Positions 25,091 through 32,917 of a DNA stretch of 64,000 nucleotides are shown here, in pieces. This stretch comes from Mumia quercus (GTDB lineage: Bacteria > Actinomycetota > Actinomycetes > Propionibacteriales > Nocardioidaceae). The translations under genes were made by a program, and so were the position numbers. The stretch covers positions 1 to 64,000 of the forward strand of contig NZ_JANZYO010000001.1 of the NCBI RefSeq assembly GCF_025506335.1, in the 5' to 3' direction. How positions within the stretch are numbered: position 1 is the stretch's first letter; every line of letters starts with the position of its first letter. The notes under the pieces are model-generated. The model worked only from the letters and a program-made list of their open reading frames with translations, had not been told where the DNA came from and searched no databases.

Positions 25091-25253
25091 GGGTGGTCCA
25101 GGTAGCCCGAGCCGCGCCTCCCCTGGGTGGTCGAGTAGTCCGAGCCGCTAGGCGAGGACGTATCGAGACCGGGATCTCGATACGGGCTCCGCTAGCGCTC
25201 CGCCCTACTCGATCAGCCGGGGGCTGGCGCTCCGCCCTACTCGATCAGCCAGG
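25091..25253. repeat. Palindromic interspersed repeat, copy 1 (Nocardioidaceae type)
   Basis: A full unit runs from gggtggtcgagtagtccgag (from 25126) through gtatcgagaccgggatctcg to ctactcgatcagcc (to 25219), with partial copies before and after. The centre gtatcgaga…tctcgatac is a long dyad. It lies between two convergent genes and its right edge supplies the stop codon of the VanZ-like gene. Copies at 28088-28276 share almost all segments. Confidence 0.8.
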
Positions 25254-25742
25254 GTGGCGCCACCAGCGGCGGGAGGCGAGAGCGGCGAGGCCGGCGCCAG
25301 CGCTGTTGAGCAGGACGTCGTCGACGGAAGACACCCGCCCCATCGGGAGGACGTACTGGAGAGTCTCGATGACGAGCGAGCCGACAGCCGCCGCAGCAAG
25401 GACGCGCGGCACCGAGGCGAGCGCCGGGAACCGCAGGGGCGCGAAGAACCCGAAGGCCGCGAAGACCAGCAGGTTGCCGACGACCTGGTACGGCGGCATG
25501 CCGACGAGGTCCCGTAGGAGCGAGAAGTTCACCCCGTCCTTGCTGCCTGGTTCCATCGTGAGCCACACCCACGGTGCCGTCCCGTACACGATGCCGACCT
25601 CGGCCACCGCCGTACGCCATGCCGTCGCCTGCGCGAGACCTGCACGTAACCGCCCACGCGCCAGCACCCACGCGGCCAGTGCCGCAATCGGGAGCAAGGC
25701 CAGGACGACGAGGCCGACGGAGCCGTACCTGCCGGCGATCAC
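25245..25742 (-). CDS. VanZ-family membrane protein
   Basis: The 165-aa product (GTG start) has several membrane helices and the VanZ-type segments PPYQVVGNLLVFAAFGFFAP and ETLQYVLPMGRVSSVDDVLL followed by NSAGAGLA. VanZ proteins raise low-level teicoplanin resistance in some hosts; elsewhere their role is unknown. The start overlaps the stop of the VanY-like gene (GTGA, 25739-25742), forming an operon. Its TGA stop lies in an interspersed palindromic repeat. Confidence 0.8.
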   Translation of the reverse strand: MIAGRYGSVGLVVLALLPIAALAAWVLARGRLRAGLAQATAWRTAVAEVGIVYGTAPWVWLTMEPGSKDGVNFSLLRDLVGMPPYQVVGNLLVFAAFGFFAPLRFPALASVPRVLAAAAVGSLVIETLQYVLPMGRVSSVDDVLLNSAGAGLAALASRRWWRHPG

Positions 25743-26239
25743 CGCACCGTCCTCGGGTCCTGCGACGGATCGGCGTACGTGGGCGGGCAGCCCTCGGTGA
25801 TCGCGTCGCTGCGTCGCTCGAAGTGCCACGGCTCGTTGTCGTAGACGCGGCACAACCCGTACGAGGCGCCGTGCTCGGCCAGCCATCGGGCCGCCGAGCG
25901 GGGAGCGACGTCGACCGCGTCGCCGGTCTCGTGGCTCGACGTGCCGGGGCGGGCGACCCAGCGCTGCGCCTCCGTGGTCGAGCCGTACGTCGTCACCGCG
26001 TCCTCGAAGAGCCGCTCTTGGTGCGAGGACGAGCGCCACCCACTTGTGATCTGCAGGGTGATCCCGTGATCGGCCAGATCCGATGCGGCTTCCTGCAGCG
26101 CGGCGGCGAGGTCGGGATCGAGGGTGCCGTCGGCCGTCGCGACGTCGCTGTCCGCCGCGCCGACGACGCACGCGGACAGGGCGGCCGCGGCCAGCGCGGC
26201 GCTGGCGGCCGTCCGTGCTCGTGAGGAGTGTCTGAACAT
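25739..26239 (-). CDS. VanY-like D-Ala-D-Ala carboxypeptidase (M15B), lipoprotein
   Basis: The 166-aa product has a lipobox LSAC (Cys24) and the M15 zinc-peptidase motifs: ITSGWRSSSHQERLF, SSHETGDAVDVAP (His103, Asp110) and NEPWHFE (Glu136, His139). It would trim the terminal D-Ala of peptidoglycan stems outside the cell. It is coupled to the VanZ-like gene and divergent from a two-component system that may sense wall stress (inference). Confidence 0.85.
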   Translation of the reverse strand: MFRHSSRARTAASAALAAAALSACVVGAADSDVATADGTLDPDLAAALQEAASDLADHGITLQITSGWRSSSHQERLFEDAVTTYGSTTEAQRWVARPGTSSHETGDAVDVAPRSAARWLAEHGASYGLCRVYDNEPWHFERRSDAITEGCPPTYADPSQDPRTVR

Positions 26240-26315
26240 GGGCCCGAGTCAACGGATGGCGGTGTTGCTGCCGCGTTCGCAGTTTTCGATACGCCGACGA
26301 AACGGGTCGGCTCCC

Positions 26316-26321
26316 TACCAT
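26316..26321 (+). promoter_or_regulatory. -10-like hexamer for the two-component system
   Basis: TACCAT (26316-26321) is 6 bases before the ATG at 26328. A purine run ggagg touches the ATG directly, too close for a normal Shine-Dalgarno, so a leaderless start is likely. Confidence 0.35.
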
Positions 26322-26327
26322 CGGAGG

Positions 26328-27011
26328 ATGCGCGTACTGGTCGTCGAGGACGAGCCGCTGCTGGCGGAGGCCATCCGCGACGGCCTGCGCCTCGAGGCGA
26401 TCGCCGCGGACCTGGCCGGCGACGGCGACACCGCGCTCGAGCTGCTGAGCATCAACTCGTACGACATCGCCGTGCTCGACCGCGACATCCCCGGCCCACC
26501 CGGCGACGAGATTGCACGGCGGATCGTCGCCTCGGGGTCCGGCACGCCGATCCTGATGCTCACCGCCGCCGACCGGATCGACGACCTGGCTTCGGGCTTC
26601 GGGCTCGGCGCGGACGACTACCTCACCAAGCCCTTCGCGCTGCGCGAGCTCGTCCTGCGGCTGCGGGCGCTGGACCGTCGGCGCGCCCACCACCGTCCGC
26701 CCGTACGAGAGATCGCCGGGTTGCGGCTCGACCCGTTCCGCCGCGAGGTCTTCCGCGACGGCCGCTACATCGCCCTCACTCGCAAGCAGTTCGCGGTGCT
26801 CGAGGTGCTCGTCGCTGCGGAGGGCGGCGTGATCAGTGCCGAGGAGCTGCTCGAACGGGCGTGGGACGAGAACGCAGACCCGTTCACCAACGCCGTACGC
26901 ATCACCGTCTCCGCCCTGCGCAAACGCCTCGGCGAGCCCCGCCTGATCGCGACGGTGCCGGGCGTCGGCTACCGGATCGACACGCCGTCGGACGGGGTCG
27001 ACCGTGGATAG
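26328..27011 (+). CDS. OmpR-family response regulator
   Basis: The 227-aa product has a receiver domain with acidic pocket (VVEDEP), phosphoacceptor Asp51 (VLDRDIPGP), Thr79 and Lys101 (YLTKPF), then a winged-helix output (LTRKQFAVLEVLVAAEGGVI, FTNAVRITVSALRKRL, ATVPGVGYRID). The frame is open upstream, but ATG 26328 is the family start. It overlaps the histidine kinase gene by 8 bases. It is divergent from VanY/VanZ-like genes, which are plausible targets. Confidence 0.92.
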   Translation: MRVLVVEDEPLLAEAIRDGLRLEAIAADLAGDGDTALELLSINSYDIAVLDRDIPGPPGDEIARRIVASGSGTPILMLTAADRIDDLASGFGLGADDYLTKPFALRELVLRLRALDRRRAHHRPPVREIAGLRLDPFRREVFRDGRYIALTRKQFAVLEVLVAAEGGVISAEELLERAWDENADPFTNAVRITVSALRKRLGEPRLIATVPGVGYRIDTPSDGVDRG

Positions 27012-28098
27012 AGCGCCGGGGATGAGCGTGCGCCTCAAGCTCACCCTCAGCTACGCCGGCTTCCTCATGGCGGCTGGTGCGCTGCTGCTCGCCACCGTGT
27101 GGGTGTTCCTGCTGCGCTACGTGCCCGACCAGGCCAGGGGCGGGGTCGGCCCCGGCCCGTTCATGCCGAGTCGGTCGGACCTCCTGGACGCCTTCGCTCC
27201 CCGGGCCGCGCAGGCGCTGGCGTTCCTGCTCGTCTTGGGTCTGGTCGGGGGATGGTTCCTTGCGGGACGGATGCTGGCGCCGCTGAGCCGCATCACCCAC
27301 GCGACCCGCCGTGCCGCGACCGGGTCGCTGTCACACCGGATCGAGCTGGAGGGCCGGCGCGACGAGTTCCGCGAGCTCGCCGACTCGTTCGACGCGATGC
27401 TCGCGCGGTTGGAGGCGCACGTCGACGAGCAGCGACGGTTCGCCGCCAACGCGTCCCACGAGCTCCGTACGCCGCTGGCGGTGACGCAGACGCTCCTCGA
27501 CCTCGCCCGCAAGGACACGAGCCGCGACCCGGCCGAGCTCGTCGACCGTCTGTACGCGGTCAACGCCCGCGCCATCGACCTCACCGAGGCACTGCTCCTG
27601 CTCAGCCGTGCCGAGCAGGGCGCGTTCAGCCGAGAGCAGGTCGACCTGTCGCTGCTCGCCGAGGAGGTCGCGGAGACGCTGCTCCCGCTCGCGGAGCAGC
27701 GCGGTGTCACGCTCACGACGTCGGGTGACATCGCCACGACCAGCGGCTCGCCCTCGCTGCTGCTGCAGATGACGACGAACCTCGTGCACAACGCGATCGT
27801 CCACAACGTCGGCGACGACGGCAGCGTGTGGGTGGTGACGGGAGTCCGAGGCGCCGAGGTGCTCCTGACCGTGGAGAACACCGGTGCGACGCTCACGCCG
27901 CAGCTCGTCTCCACCCTCGTGGAGCCGTTCCGGCGGGGCACCGACCGGATCCACTCCGACCACTCCGGTGTCGGGCTGGGGTTGGCGATCGTGGACCACA
28001 TCGTCCGTGCGCACGACGGCAGCCTGAGCCTTGCGCCTCGCCCGGGCGGTGGGCTCTGCGTGACGGTCCGGTTCACGGCGTCGACGGTGGTCGAGTAG
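27004..28098 (+). CDS. Sensor histidine kinase
   Basis: The 364-aa product (GTG start) has two membrane helices (about 14-40 and 68-90), a HAMP-like linker, the H-box FAANASHELRTPL (His152), N-box NLVHNAIVHN and G-box GVGLGLAIVDH. The short extracellular loop (about 25 residues) suggests sensing at or in the membrane. The last codons GTG GTC GAG TAG come from an interspersed palindromic repeat (from 28088), so the C-terminus VVE and stop are repeat-derived. Confidence 0.92.
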   Translation: MDRAPGMSVRLKLTLSYAGFLMAAGALLLATVWVFLLRYVPDQARGGVGPGPFMPSRSDLLDAFAPRAAQALAFLLVLGLVGGWFLAGRMLAPLSRITHATRRAATGSLSHRIELEGRRDEFRELADSFDAMLARLEAHVDEQRRFAANASHELRTPLAVTQTLLDLARKDTSRDPAELVDRLYAVNARAIDLTEALLLLSRAEQGAFSREQVDLSLLAEEVAETLLPLAEQRGVTLTTSGDIATTSGSPSLLLQMTTNLVHNAIVHNVGDDGSVWVVTGVRGAEVLLTVENTGATLTPQLVSTLVEPFRRGTDRIHSDHSGVGLGLAIVDHIVRAHDGSLSLAPRPGGGLCVTVRFTASTVVE

Positions 28099-28276
28099 GC
28101 CGAGCCGGTGGGCGAGGGCGGGATCTCGATACGGGGGCTCGGCTAGCGCCTCGCCCCCTACTCGATCAGCGGCAGTGGTGGGTGGTCGGGTAGGCCGAGC
28201 CGCTGGGCGAGGGCGTATCGAGACCGGGATCTCGATACGGGGGCTCGGCTAGCGCCTCGCCCCCTACTCGATCAGC
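28088..28276. repeat. Palindromic interspersed repeat, copies 2 and 3 in tandem
   Basis: Unit 2 runs from tggtcgagtaggccgagccg (28088) to ctactcgatcagc (28170), lacking the gtatcgagacc part. Unit 3 runs 28183-28276 and is complete, from ggtcgggtaggccgagccgc to ctactcgatcagcc. Both match copy 1 at 25091-25253. The first unit starts within the histidine kinase gene and provides its stop. Confidence 0.8.
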
Positions 28277-28306
28277 CAGGTGGGCGGAAACCTCTTGCGT
28301 ACGCGC

Positions 28307-28337
28307 TAGTCAGCGTTACTATGTACTGGTAGTCAGC
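28307..28337. promoter_or_regulatory. Candidate PadR operator/promoter
   Basis: tagtcagc is repeated directly (28307-28314 and 28330-28337), and acta (28318-28321) faces tagt (28330-28333), forming a dyad around tgtactgg. It lies just upstream of the PadR gene, where an autoregulated operator is expected. Confidence 0.45.
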
Positions 28338-28367
28338 AACGTTGAGTAGTTGGAAGGAGCGCGATCC

Positions 28368-28721
28368 GTGGGCAAGCAGATGACGGAGATGCTCAAGGGA
28401 CTCCTGGAGGGCATCGTCCTCGCGATCCTGTCGCGGCGCCCCGCGTACGGATACGAGATCACCGCGTGGCTGCGTGAGGAGGGGTTCTCCGACATCGCGG
28501 AGGGCACCATCTACGCCCTGCTGGTCCGCATCGAGCAGCGCGGCCTCGTGGACGTCGAGAAGGTCCCGTCCGAGAAGGGCCCGCCGCGCAAGGTCTTCAC
28601 GCTCAACGCCGAAGGGCAAGAGCGGCTCGACGAGTTCTGGAGCACGTGGAGCTTCCTGGCCGAGCGCATCGAACAGCTCCACCACGACACCGACAGCACG
28701 CACGAGAAGGAAGAGAACTGA
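28368..28721 (+). CDS. PadR-family transcriptional regulator
   Basis: The 117-aa product (GTG start after ggaaggagcg) reads KQMTEMLKGLLEGIVLAILS, RRPAYGYEITAWLREEGFSD, GTIYALLVRIEQRGLVDVEK, the PadR winged helix. PadR proteins repress neighbouring exporters until a ligand binds. The genes downstream (DUF1048, ABC ATPase, ABC permease) form one operon with it. An upstream TTG start (28350) is possible but overlaps the ribosome-binding site. Confidence 0.9.
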   Translation: MGKQMTEMLKGLLEGIVLAILSRRPAYGYEITAWLREEGFSDIAEGTIYALLVRIEQRGLVDVEKVPSEKGPPRKVFTLNAEGQERLDEFWSTWSFLAERIEQLHHDTDSTHEKEEN

Positions 28722-28722
28722 G

Positions 28723-29103
28723 ATGGCCGCGAAGTGGATCGAAGCCCTCACCGGGAGCCTCGAGCAGAAGAAGCAGTTCCGCCAGTACAGGGCCCGCATC
28801 GAGGCCCTGCCGGACCCGTACGACAAGACCGCCAAGGCCGTCGAGCGCTACCTCATGTACAGCTCGGGCATCACCGACGGCGAGACCATGGTGCGCATGT
28901 TCGGCGACCTCGCCGACCTGTGGGAGCGCGCGGCCGTCGACGAGACCCCGGTGAGCGCGGTCGTCGGCGACGACCCGGTCGAGTTCGCCGAGACGTTCGC
29001 CGCGGCGTACTCCGGCAAGCAGTGGATCGACAAGGAGCGCAAGCGCCTCCGCGAGGCGATCGACGAGGCGACCGCCGCCGAGCACACCGAGGAGGAGTCG
29101 TGA
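28723..29103 (+). CDS. DUF1048 protein of a PadR-ABC operon
   Basis: The 126-aa product begins MAAKWIEALTGSLEQKKQFR and includes RIEALPDPYDKTAKAVERYL, typical of DUF1048 proteins. These usually sit between a PadR gene and an ABC exporter, and their role is unknown. It starts 1 base after the PadR stop and overlaps the ATPase gene start by 4 bases (GTGA). Confidence 0.8.
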   Translation: MAAKWIEALTGSLEQKKQFRQYRARIEALPDPYDKTAKAVERYLMYSSGITDGETMVRMFGDLADLWERAAVDETPVSAVVGDDPVEFAETFAAAYSGKQWIDKERKRLREAIDEATAAEHTEEES

Positions 29104-29876
29104 CCAGCACCCGTACGTCCGCGGTCCGCGTCAGCGGCCTCGAGAAGTCCTTCGACGACCTGCACGTCCTGCGCGGCGTGGACCTGGAGGTGGCGCCGGG
29201 CAGCATCTTCGCCCTGCTCGGCTCCAACGGTGCAGGCAAGACCACGTTGGTCCGCATCCTGTCGACGCTGCTCAGGGCTGACGCGGGGTCGGCGTCGGTC
29301 GCCGGGTACGACGTCGCGACGCAGGCAGCCGACGTCCGCGCGTCGATCAGTCTGACCGGGCAGTTCGCCGCCGTCGACGAGCTGCTCAGTGGCCGAGAGA
29401 ACCTCGTCCTGGTCGCGAACCTGCGCCACCTCAAAGACCCTGGCGCGATCGCCGACGACCTGCTGGCCCGGTTCTCGCTGACCGACGCCGGCAGCCGCAA
29501 GGCGTCGACGTACTCCGGCGGCATGCGCCGACGGCTCGACATCGCGATGAGCCTCATCGGCGACCCGCCGGTGATCTTCCTCGACGAGCCGACCACGGGT
29601 CTCGACCCGCAGGCGCGCCTGGAGGTCTGGGACGTCGTGAAGGAGCTCGCCGGTCAGGGAACGACCGTCCTGCTCACCACCCAGTACCTCGACGAGGCCG
29701 AGCAGCTCGCCGACCGGATCGCGATCCTCCACGAGGGTCGGATCATCGCCGACGGCACGCTCGCCGAGCTCAAGCAGCTCCTCCCGCCCGCCGAGATCGA
29801 GTACGTCGAGAAGCAGCCGACGCTGGAGGAGATCTTCCTCGCCGTGGTCGGCACCGAGAGCAAGGGATCACGATGA
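29100..29876 (+). CDS. ABC exporter ATP-binding protein (DrrA-like)
   Basis: The 258-aa product (GTG start) has Walker A GSNGAGKTT, signature YSGGMRRRLDIA, Walker B VIFLDEPTTGLD and the H-loop region VLLTTQYLDEAEQLADR, as in DrrA-type ATPases for drug or lipid export. The C-terminus is shorter than in some DrrA proteins. It couples to the permease by ATGA overlap (29873-29876). Confidence 0.92.
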   Translation: MTSTRTSAVRVSGLEKSFDDLHVLRGVDLEVAPGSIFALLGSNGAGKTTLVRILSTLLRADAGSASVAGYDVATQAADVRASISLTGQFAAVDELLSGRENLVLVANLRHLKDPGAIADDLLARFSLTDAGSRKASTYSGGMRRRLDIAMSLIGDPPVIFLDEPTTGLDPQARLEVWDVVKELAGQGTTVLLTTQYLDEAEQLADRIAILHEGRIIADGTLAELKQLLPPAEIEYVEKQPTLEEIFLAVVGTESKGSR

Positions 29877-30646
29877 CCGCCGCCACGCACTTCCTGCCCG
29901 ACACCGCGACGCTGACCGGACGGTCGCTGCGCCACATCACCCGGAGCCCGGACACGCTCATCACCACCGTGATCACGCCGATCGCGATGATGCTGCTGTT
30001 CGTCTTCGTGTTCGGCGGAGCGATCGACACCGGCGCCACCACCGACTCGTACGTGAACTACCTGCTGCCCGGCATCTTGCTGATGACGATCGCCTCCGGC
30101 ATCGCCTACACCGCGTACCGGCTCTTCACCGACCTGCAGACCGGGATCTTCGAGCGCTTCCAGTCGATGCCCATCGCCCGCTCGTCGGTGCTCTGGGCGC
30201 ACGTGCTGACCTCCCTCGTCGCGAACCTGGTCTCGGTCGTGGTCGTGATCGGTGTCGCGTTCGCGATGGGGTTCCGTACGAGCGCGGGCGTGCTCGACTG
30301 GCTCGCCGTCTTCGGGATGCTCATGCTGTTCACGCTGGCGCTGACCTGGCTCGCGGTCATCCCCGGGCTGACCGCGAAGACGATCGACGGCGCGAGCGGC
30401 TTCTCGTACCCGCTGATCTTCCTGCCGTTCATCAGCTCGGCGTTCGTCCCGACCGACAGCATGCCCGGCCCGGTGCAGTGGTTCGCCGAGAACCAGCCGG
30501 TCACGCCGATCGTCAACTCGATCCGCGCGCTGTTCGCCGAGCAGCCCGTCGGCAACGACATCTGGATCGCCCTGGCCTGGTGCGTCGGCATCCTCGTCGT
30601 CGCGTACGGGTTCGCGATGGCGACCTACCGACGCAAGATCGCCTGA
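29873..30646 (+). CDS. ABC-2 type permease (DrrB-like)
   Basis: The 257-aa product has six predicted membrane helices, starting TLITTVITPIAMMLLFVFVF, and the ABC-2 features YRLFTDLQTGIFERFQSMPI and FISSAFVPTDSMPGPVQWFA. It forms the membrane half of the exporter with the ATPase upstream. The exported substrate is unknown; the PadR control suggests a toxic compound. Confidence 0.9.
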   Translation: MTAATHFLPDTATLTGRSLRHITRSPDTLITTVITPIAMMLLFVFVFGGAIDTGATTDSYVNYLLPGILLMTIASGIAYTAYRLFTDLQTGIFERFQSMPIARSSVLWAHVLTSLVANLVSVVVVIGVAFAMGFRTSAGVLDWLAVFGMLMLFTLALTWLAVIPGLTAKTIDGASGFSYPLIFLPFISSAFVPTDSMPGPVQWFAENQPVTPIVNSIRALFAEQPVGNDIWIALAWCVGILVVAYGFAMATYRRKIA

Positions 30647-30731
30647 GGCCTGTCCACTAAAGGGGGTGCTGCGCGCTGGCCAGGCGTGGCACTCTCGGCA
30701 CGAGGAGACCGACCGGATCCGGGGAGGACCC

Positions 30732-31370
30732 ATGATCGACACCGCTGCCGCCGTCGGCATCGCCCTCGTCGCGCTCGGGATGGTGCTCACGCCCGGGCCG
30801 AACATGATCTACCTCGTCTCGCGCAGCATTAGCCAAGGTCCGGCGGCGGGCCTCGTCTCGCTCCTCGGCACGATGGTCGGCTTCGGCGTCTACATGGTGA
30901 TGGCGAACGTCGGGCTCGCCGCGGTGTTCGTCGTCGTCCCGTGGCTGTACGTGGCGCTCAAGGTGGCCGGCGCCGCGTACCTCTTCTGGCTCGCCTGGAA
31001 GACGCTGCGGCCGGGGGGCCTGTCGGCCTTCGAGACGCGTGACCTGCCACGCGACTCGCACCGGCGGCTGTTCACGATGGGGCTGACGACCAACCTGCTC
31101 AACCCGAAGGCGGCGATCATGTACGTGTCGCTGATCCCGCAGTTCGTCGACCTCTCGCGCGGCGACGTGGTGCTGCAAGGGTTCGTGCTCGGCAGCATCC
31201 AGATCTCGGTGAGCGCGCTGGTCAACGCGACGCTGATCCTCGTCGCCGGCGGGATCGCCGCGTTCCTCGCCAGCCGTCCGTCGTGGATGGCGTGGCAGCG
31301 CCGGGTCAGCGGGAGCCTCCTCGGGCTGGTCGGCATGAAGCTCGCCGTCGACGCCCCGAAGCCCGCCTGA
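30732..31370 (+). CDS. LysE-family translocator
   Basis: The 212-aa product has about six membrane helices and the LysE/RhtB motif GMVLTPGPNMIYLVSRSISQ, then TTNLLNPKAAIMYVSLIPQF. These exporters move amino acids or their analogues out of the cell. The ATG at 30732 follows ggggaggaccc. It is a single gene with an upstream gap of 85 bases from the ABC operon. Confidence 0.88.
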   Translation: MIDTAAAVGIALVALGMVLTPGPNMIYLVSRSISQGPAAGLVSLLGTMVGFGVYMVMANVGLAAVFVVVPWLYVALKVAGAAYLFWLAWKTLRPGGLSAFETRDLPRDSHRRLFTMGLTTNLLNPKAAIMYVSLIPQFVDLSRGDVVLQGFVLGSIQISVSALVNATLILVAGGIAAFLASRPSWMAWQRRVSGSLLGLVGMKLAVDAPKPA

Positions 31371-31468
31371 GCGGCGTGGTACGACGCGGGTGTCGCGGAT
31401 TAATCGCGTCGCGTCTGACACCGCACCGTCCTACGGTGGGAGGACGTGCGCGAGACGTAGGGGGCGGT

Positions 31469-32479
31469 GTGGACGAGTCGACCCGCGATCCGTCGCGCGC
31501 CGATGGGTTGGCCCCGCCTGTCGCCATGAACGATCCGGCAACCTCGTGGCAGCGCCGCGCGACCGCGATGGTGGTCTTCGTCGGGGCGTTCGTGCTGTGG
31601 ATGGTGTTCATCGGTCTGCCCACCGACGTGGTGCAGATCGTCGCCTGGCTGTGGGTGCTCACGATCGCCTGGAACTCCGGCGCAGGATGGAGCGCCCACC
31701 TCTCCTTCCTCAAGGACTGGTGGGGGCCGGTCGCGTTCCTGCTCGTCTACCTCTACAGCCGCGGCCTCGCGGACGAGCTCTTCCCGTTGCCGGTGCACGT
31801 CACCGAGCCGATCGTGTTCGACGAGTGGCTCGGCGGCGGCACCACGCCGACGCGTCACCTCCAGGACTGGCTCTGCGACCAGCCGTGCTCGTCCGCCTCC
31901 CCGCCGCACTGGTACGACGTGGTCTTCACGACCGTCTACTTCACGCACTTCGTCGCGGGTCTGACGCTCGCCGTGATCTTGTGGATGATGAGCCGCGGCG
32001 AGTGGGTGCGGTGGATGCGCCGTTATCTCGCGATCAGCTTCGGCGCCCTCGTGATCTACATCTTCTATCCGATGGCACCGCCGTGGATGGCCAGCCAGGA
32101 CGGCTACCTCTCCGAGGAGGTCGCGCGCCTGACCGGGCGGGGGTGGTCGACGATGGGGCTCGGCGGCTTCCACCTCGCGCTCGCGAACGTCGGCAACCCG
32201 GTCGCCGCGATGCCGTCGCTGCACGCGGGTCTCGCCGCGCTGATCGCGTTCTACGGGGTGCAACGCCTCCGCTCGTCGTGGAGGTGGCTGCTCCTCGCGT
32301 ACCCGCTGGTCATGTCGTTCGCGCTCGTCTACTACGCCGAGCACTACGTCATCGACATCATCGCCGGATTCGCGCTCGCCGGAGCGGTCCTGCTCGCGTG
32401 CGACGCCTGGGAGCGACGGCGAGGTCAGCGACCCCGGTACGCCGCGCGCGCGTCGCGCTCGGCCGAGCGGAGTCCCTAG
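31469..32479 (+). CDS. PAP2-superfamily membrane phosphatase/transferase
   Basis: The 336-aa product (GTG start, preceded by taggggg) has multiple membrane helices and the PAP2 motifs in the late form seen in inositolphosphotransferase-like proteins: MPSLHAGLAA and YYAEHYVIDIIAGF. WMASQDGYLSEE and PPHWYDVVFTTVYF are typical of the actinobacterial group. It may act on lipid phosphates or polyprenyl phosphates. Its stop overlaps the DUF4446 stop by 4 bases. Confidence 0.82.
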   Translation: MDESTRDPSRADGLAPPVAMNDPATSWQRRATAMVVFVGAFVLWMVFIGLPTDVVQIVAWLWVLTIAWNSGAGWSAHLSFLKDWWGPVAFLLVYLYSRGLADELFPLPVHVTEPIVFDEWLGGGTTPTRHLQDWLCDQPCSSASPPHWYDVVFTTVYFTHFVAGLTLAVILWMMSRGEWVRWMRRYLAISFGALVIYIFYPMAPPWMASQDGYLSEEVARLTGRGWSTMGLGGFHLALANVGNPVAAMPSLHAGLAALIAFYGVQRLRSSWRWLLLAYPLVMSFALVYYAEHYVIDIIAGFALAGAVLLACDAWERRRGQRPRYAARASRSAERSP

Positions 32480-32880
32480 CGGCGGGCTTCGGCCAGCGCC
32501 TGCTCCTCCTCCGGCGTCAGCGTCTGCTCGCTGGTCCACGCGGTGACGCTCTTGGCGTACGTACGGGTCTCGGTACGCCCGTGGATGGACGTGATGACGA
32601 CGCCGGAGCCGGAGTCGTCGAGGAGGGCGAGCGACCACGAGAGGGCGCCGCCGGTGTCCCCGAACGCGTCGTACCGCACGACCGCCAGGTGCCGGAACGT
32701 GTGCGTCTGCGCGTCGGACAGCGCCGCCACCTCTCGGCGCAACGCAGCGGTGTCGCGGGGCAGGTGGTCGACGGTACGTCCGGGGCCGCGGCGCTTGCTG
32801 GTGCGCGACGCGGCCGTCGCCGAGACGAGGAACGCACCCGCGGCTGTGACGAGGGCGAGGATCGAGATCGCGAGAGCCAC
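32476..32880 (-). CDS. DUF4446 protein
   Basis: The 134-aa product has one N-terminal membrane helix (ALAISILALVTAAGAFLVSA) and the conserved DUF4446 core FRHLAVVRYDAFGDTGGALS and DSGSGVVITSIHGRTETRTY. The function is unknown. It is convergent with the PAP2 gene, sharing CTAG at the two stops (32476-32479), and divergent from arcA. Confidence 0.82.
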   Translation of the reverse strand: MALAISILALVTAAGAFLVSATAASRTSKRRGPGRTVDHLPRDTAALRREVAALSDAQTHTFRHLAVVRYDAFGDTGGALSWSLALLDDSGSGVVITSIHGRTETRTYAKSVTAWTSEQTLTPEEEQALAEARR

Positions 32881-32917
32881 ATCCCCACCCTAGGCGGCAT
32901 GACCCTAGGGTGAGTGG

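Noticed and set aside
25245-27044. 599-codon minus-strand frame extending the VanZ-like gene upstream
   Set aside because: Only the last 165 residues resemble VanZ; the rest is antisense to the response regulator and out of frame with VanY.
25091-28276. Possible CRISPR array from the spaced repeats
   Set aside because: Units are palindromic, variable in length and unequal in spacing, with no unique spacers of constant size and no cas genes.
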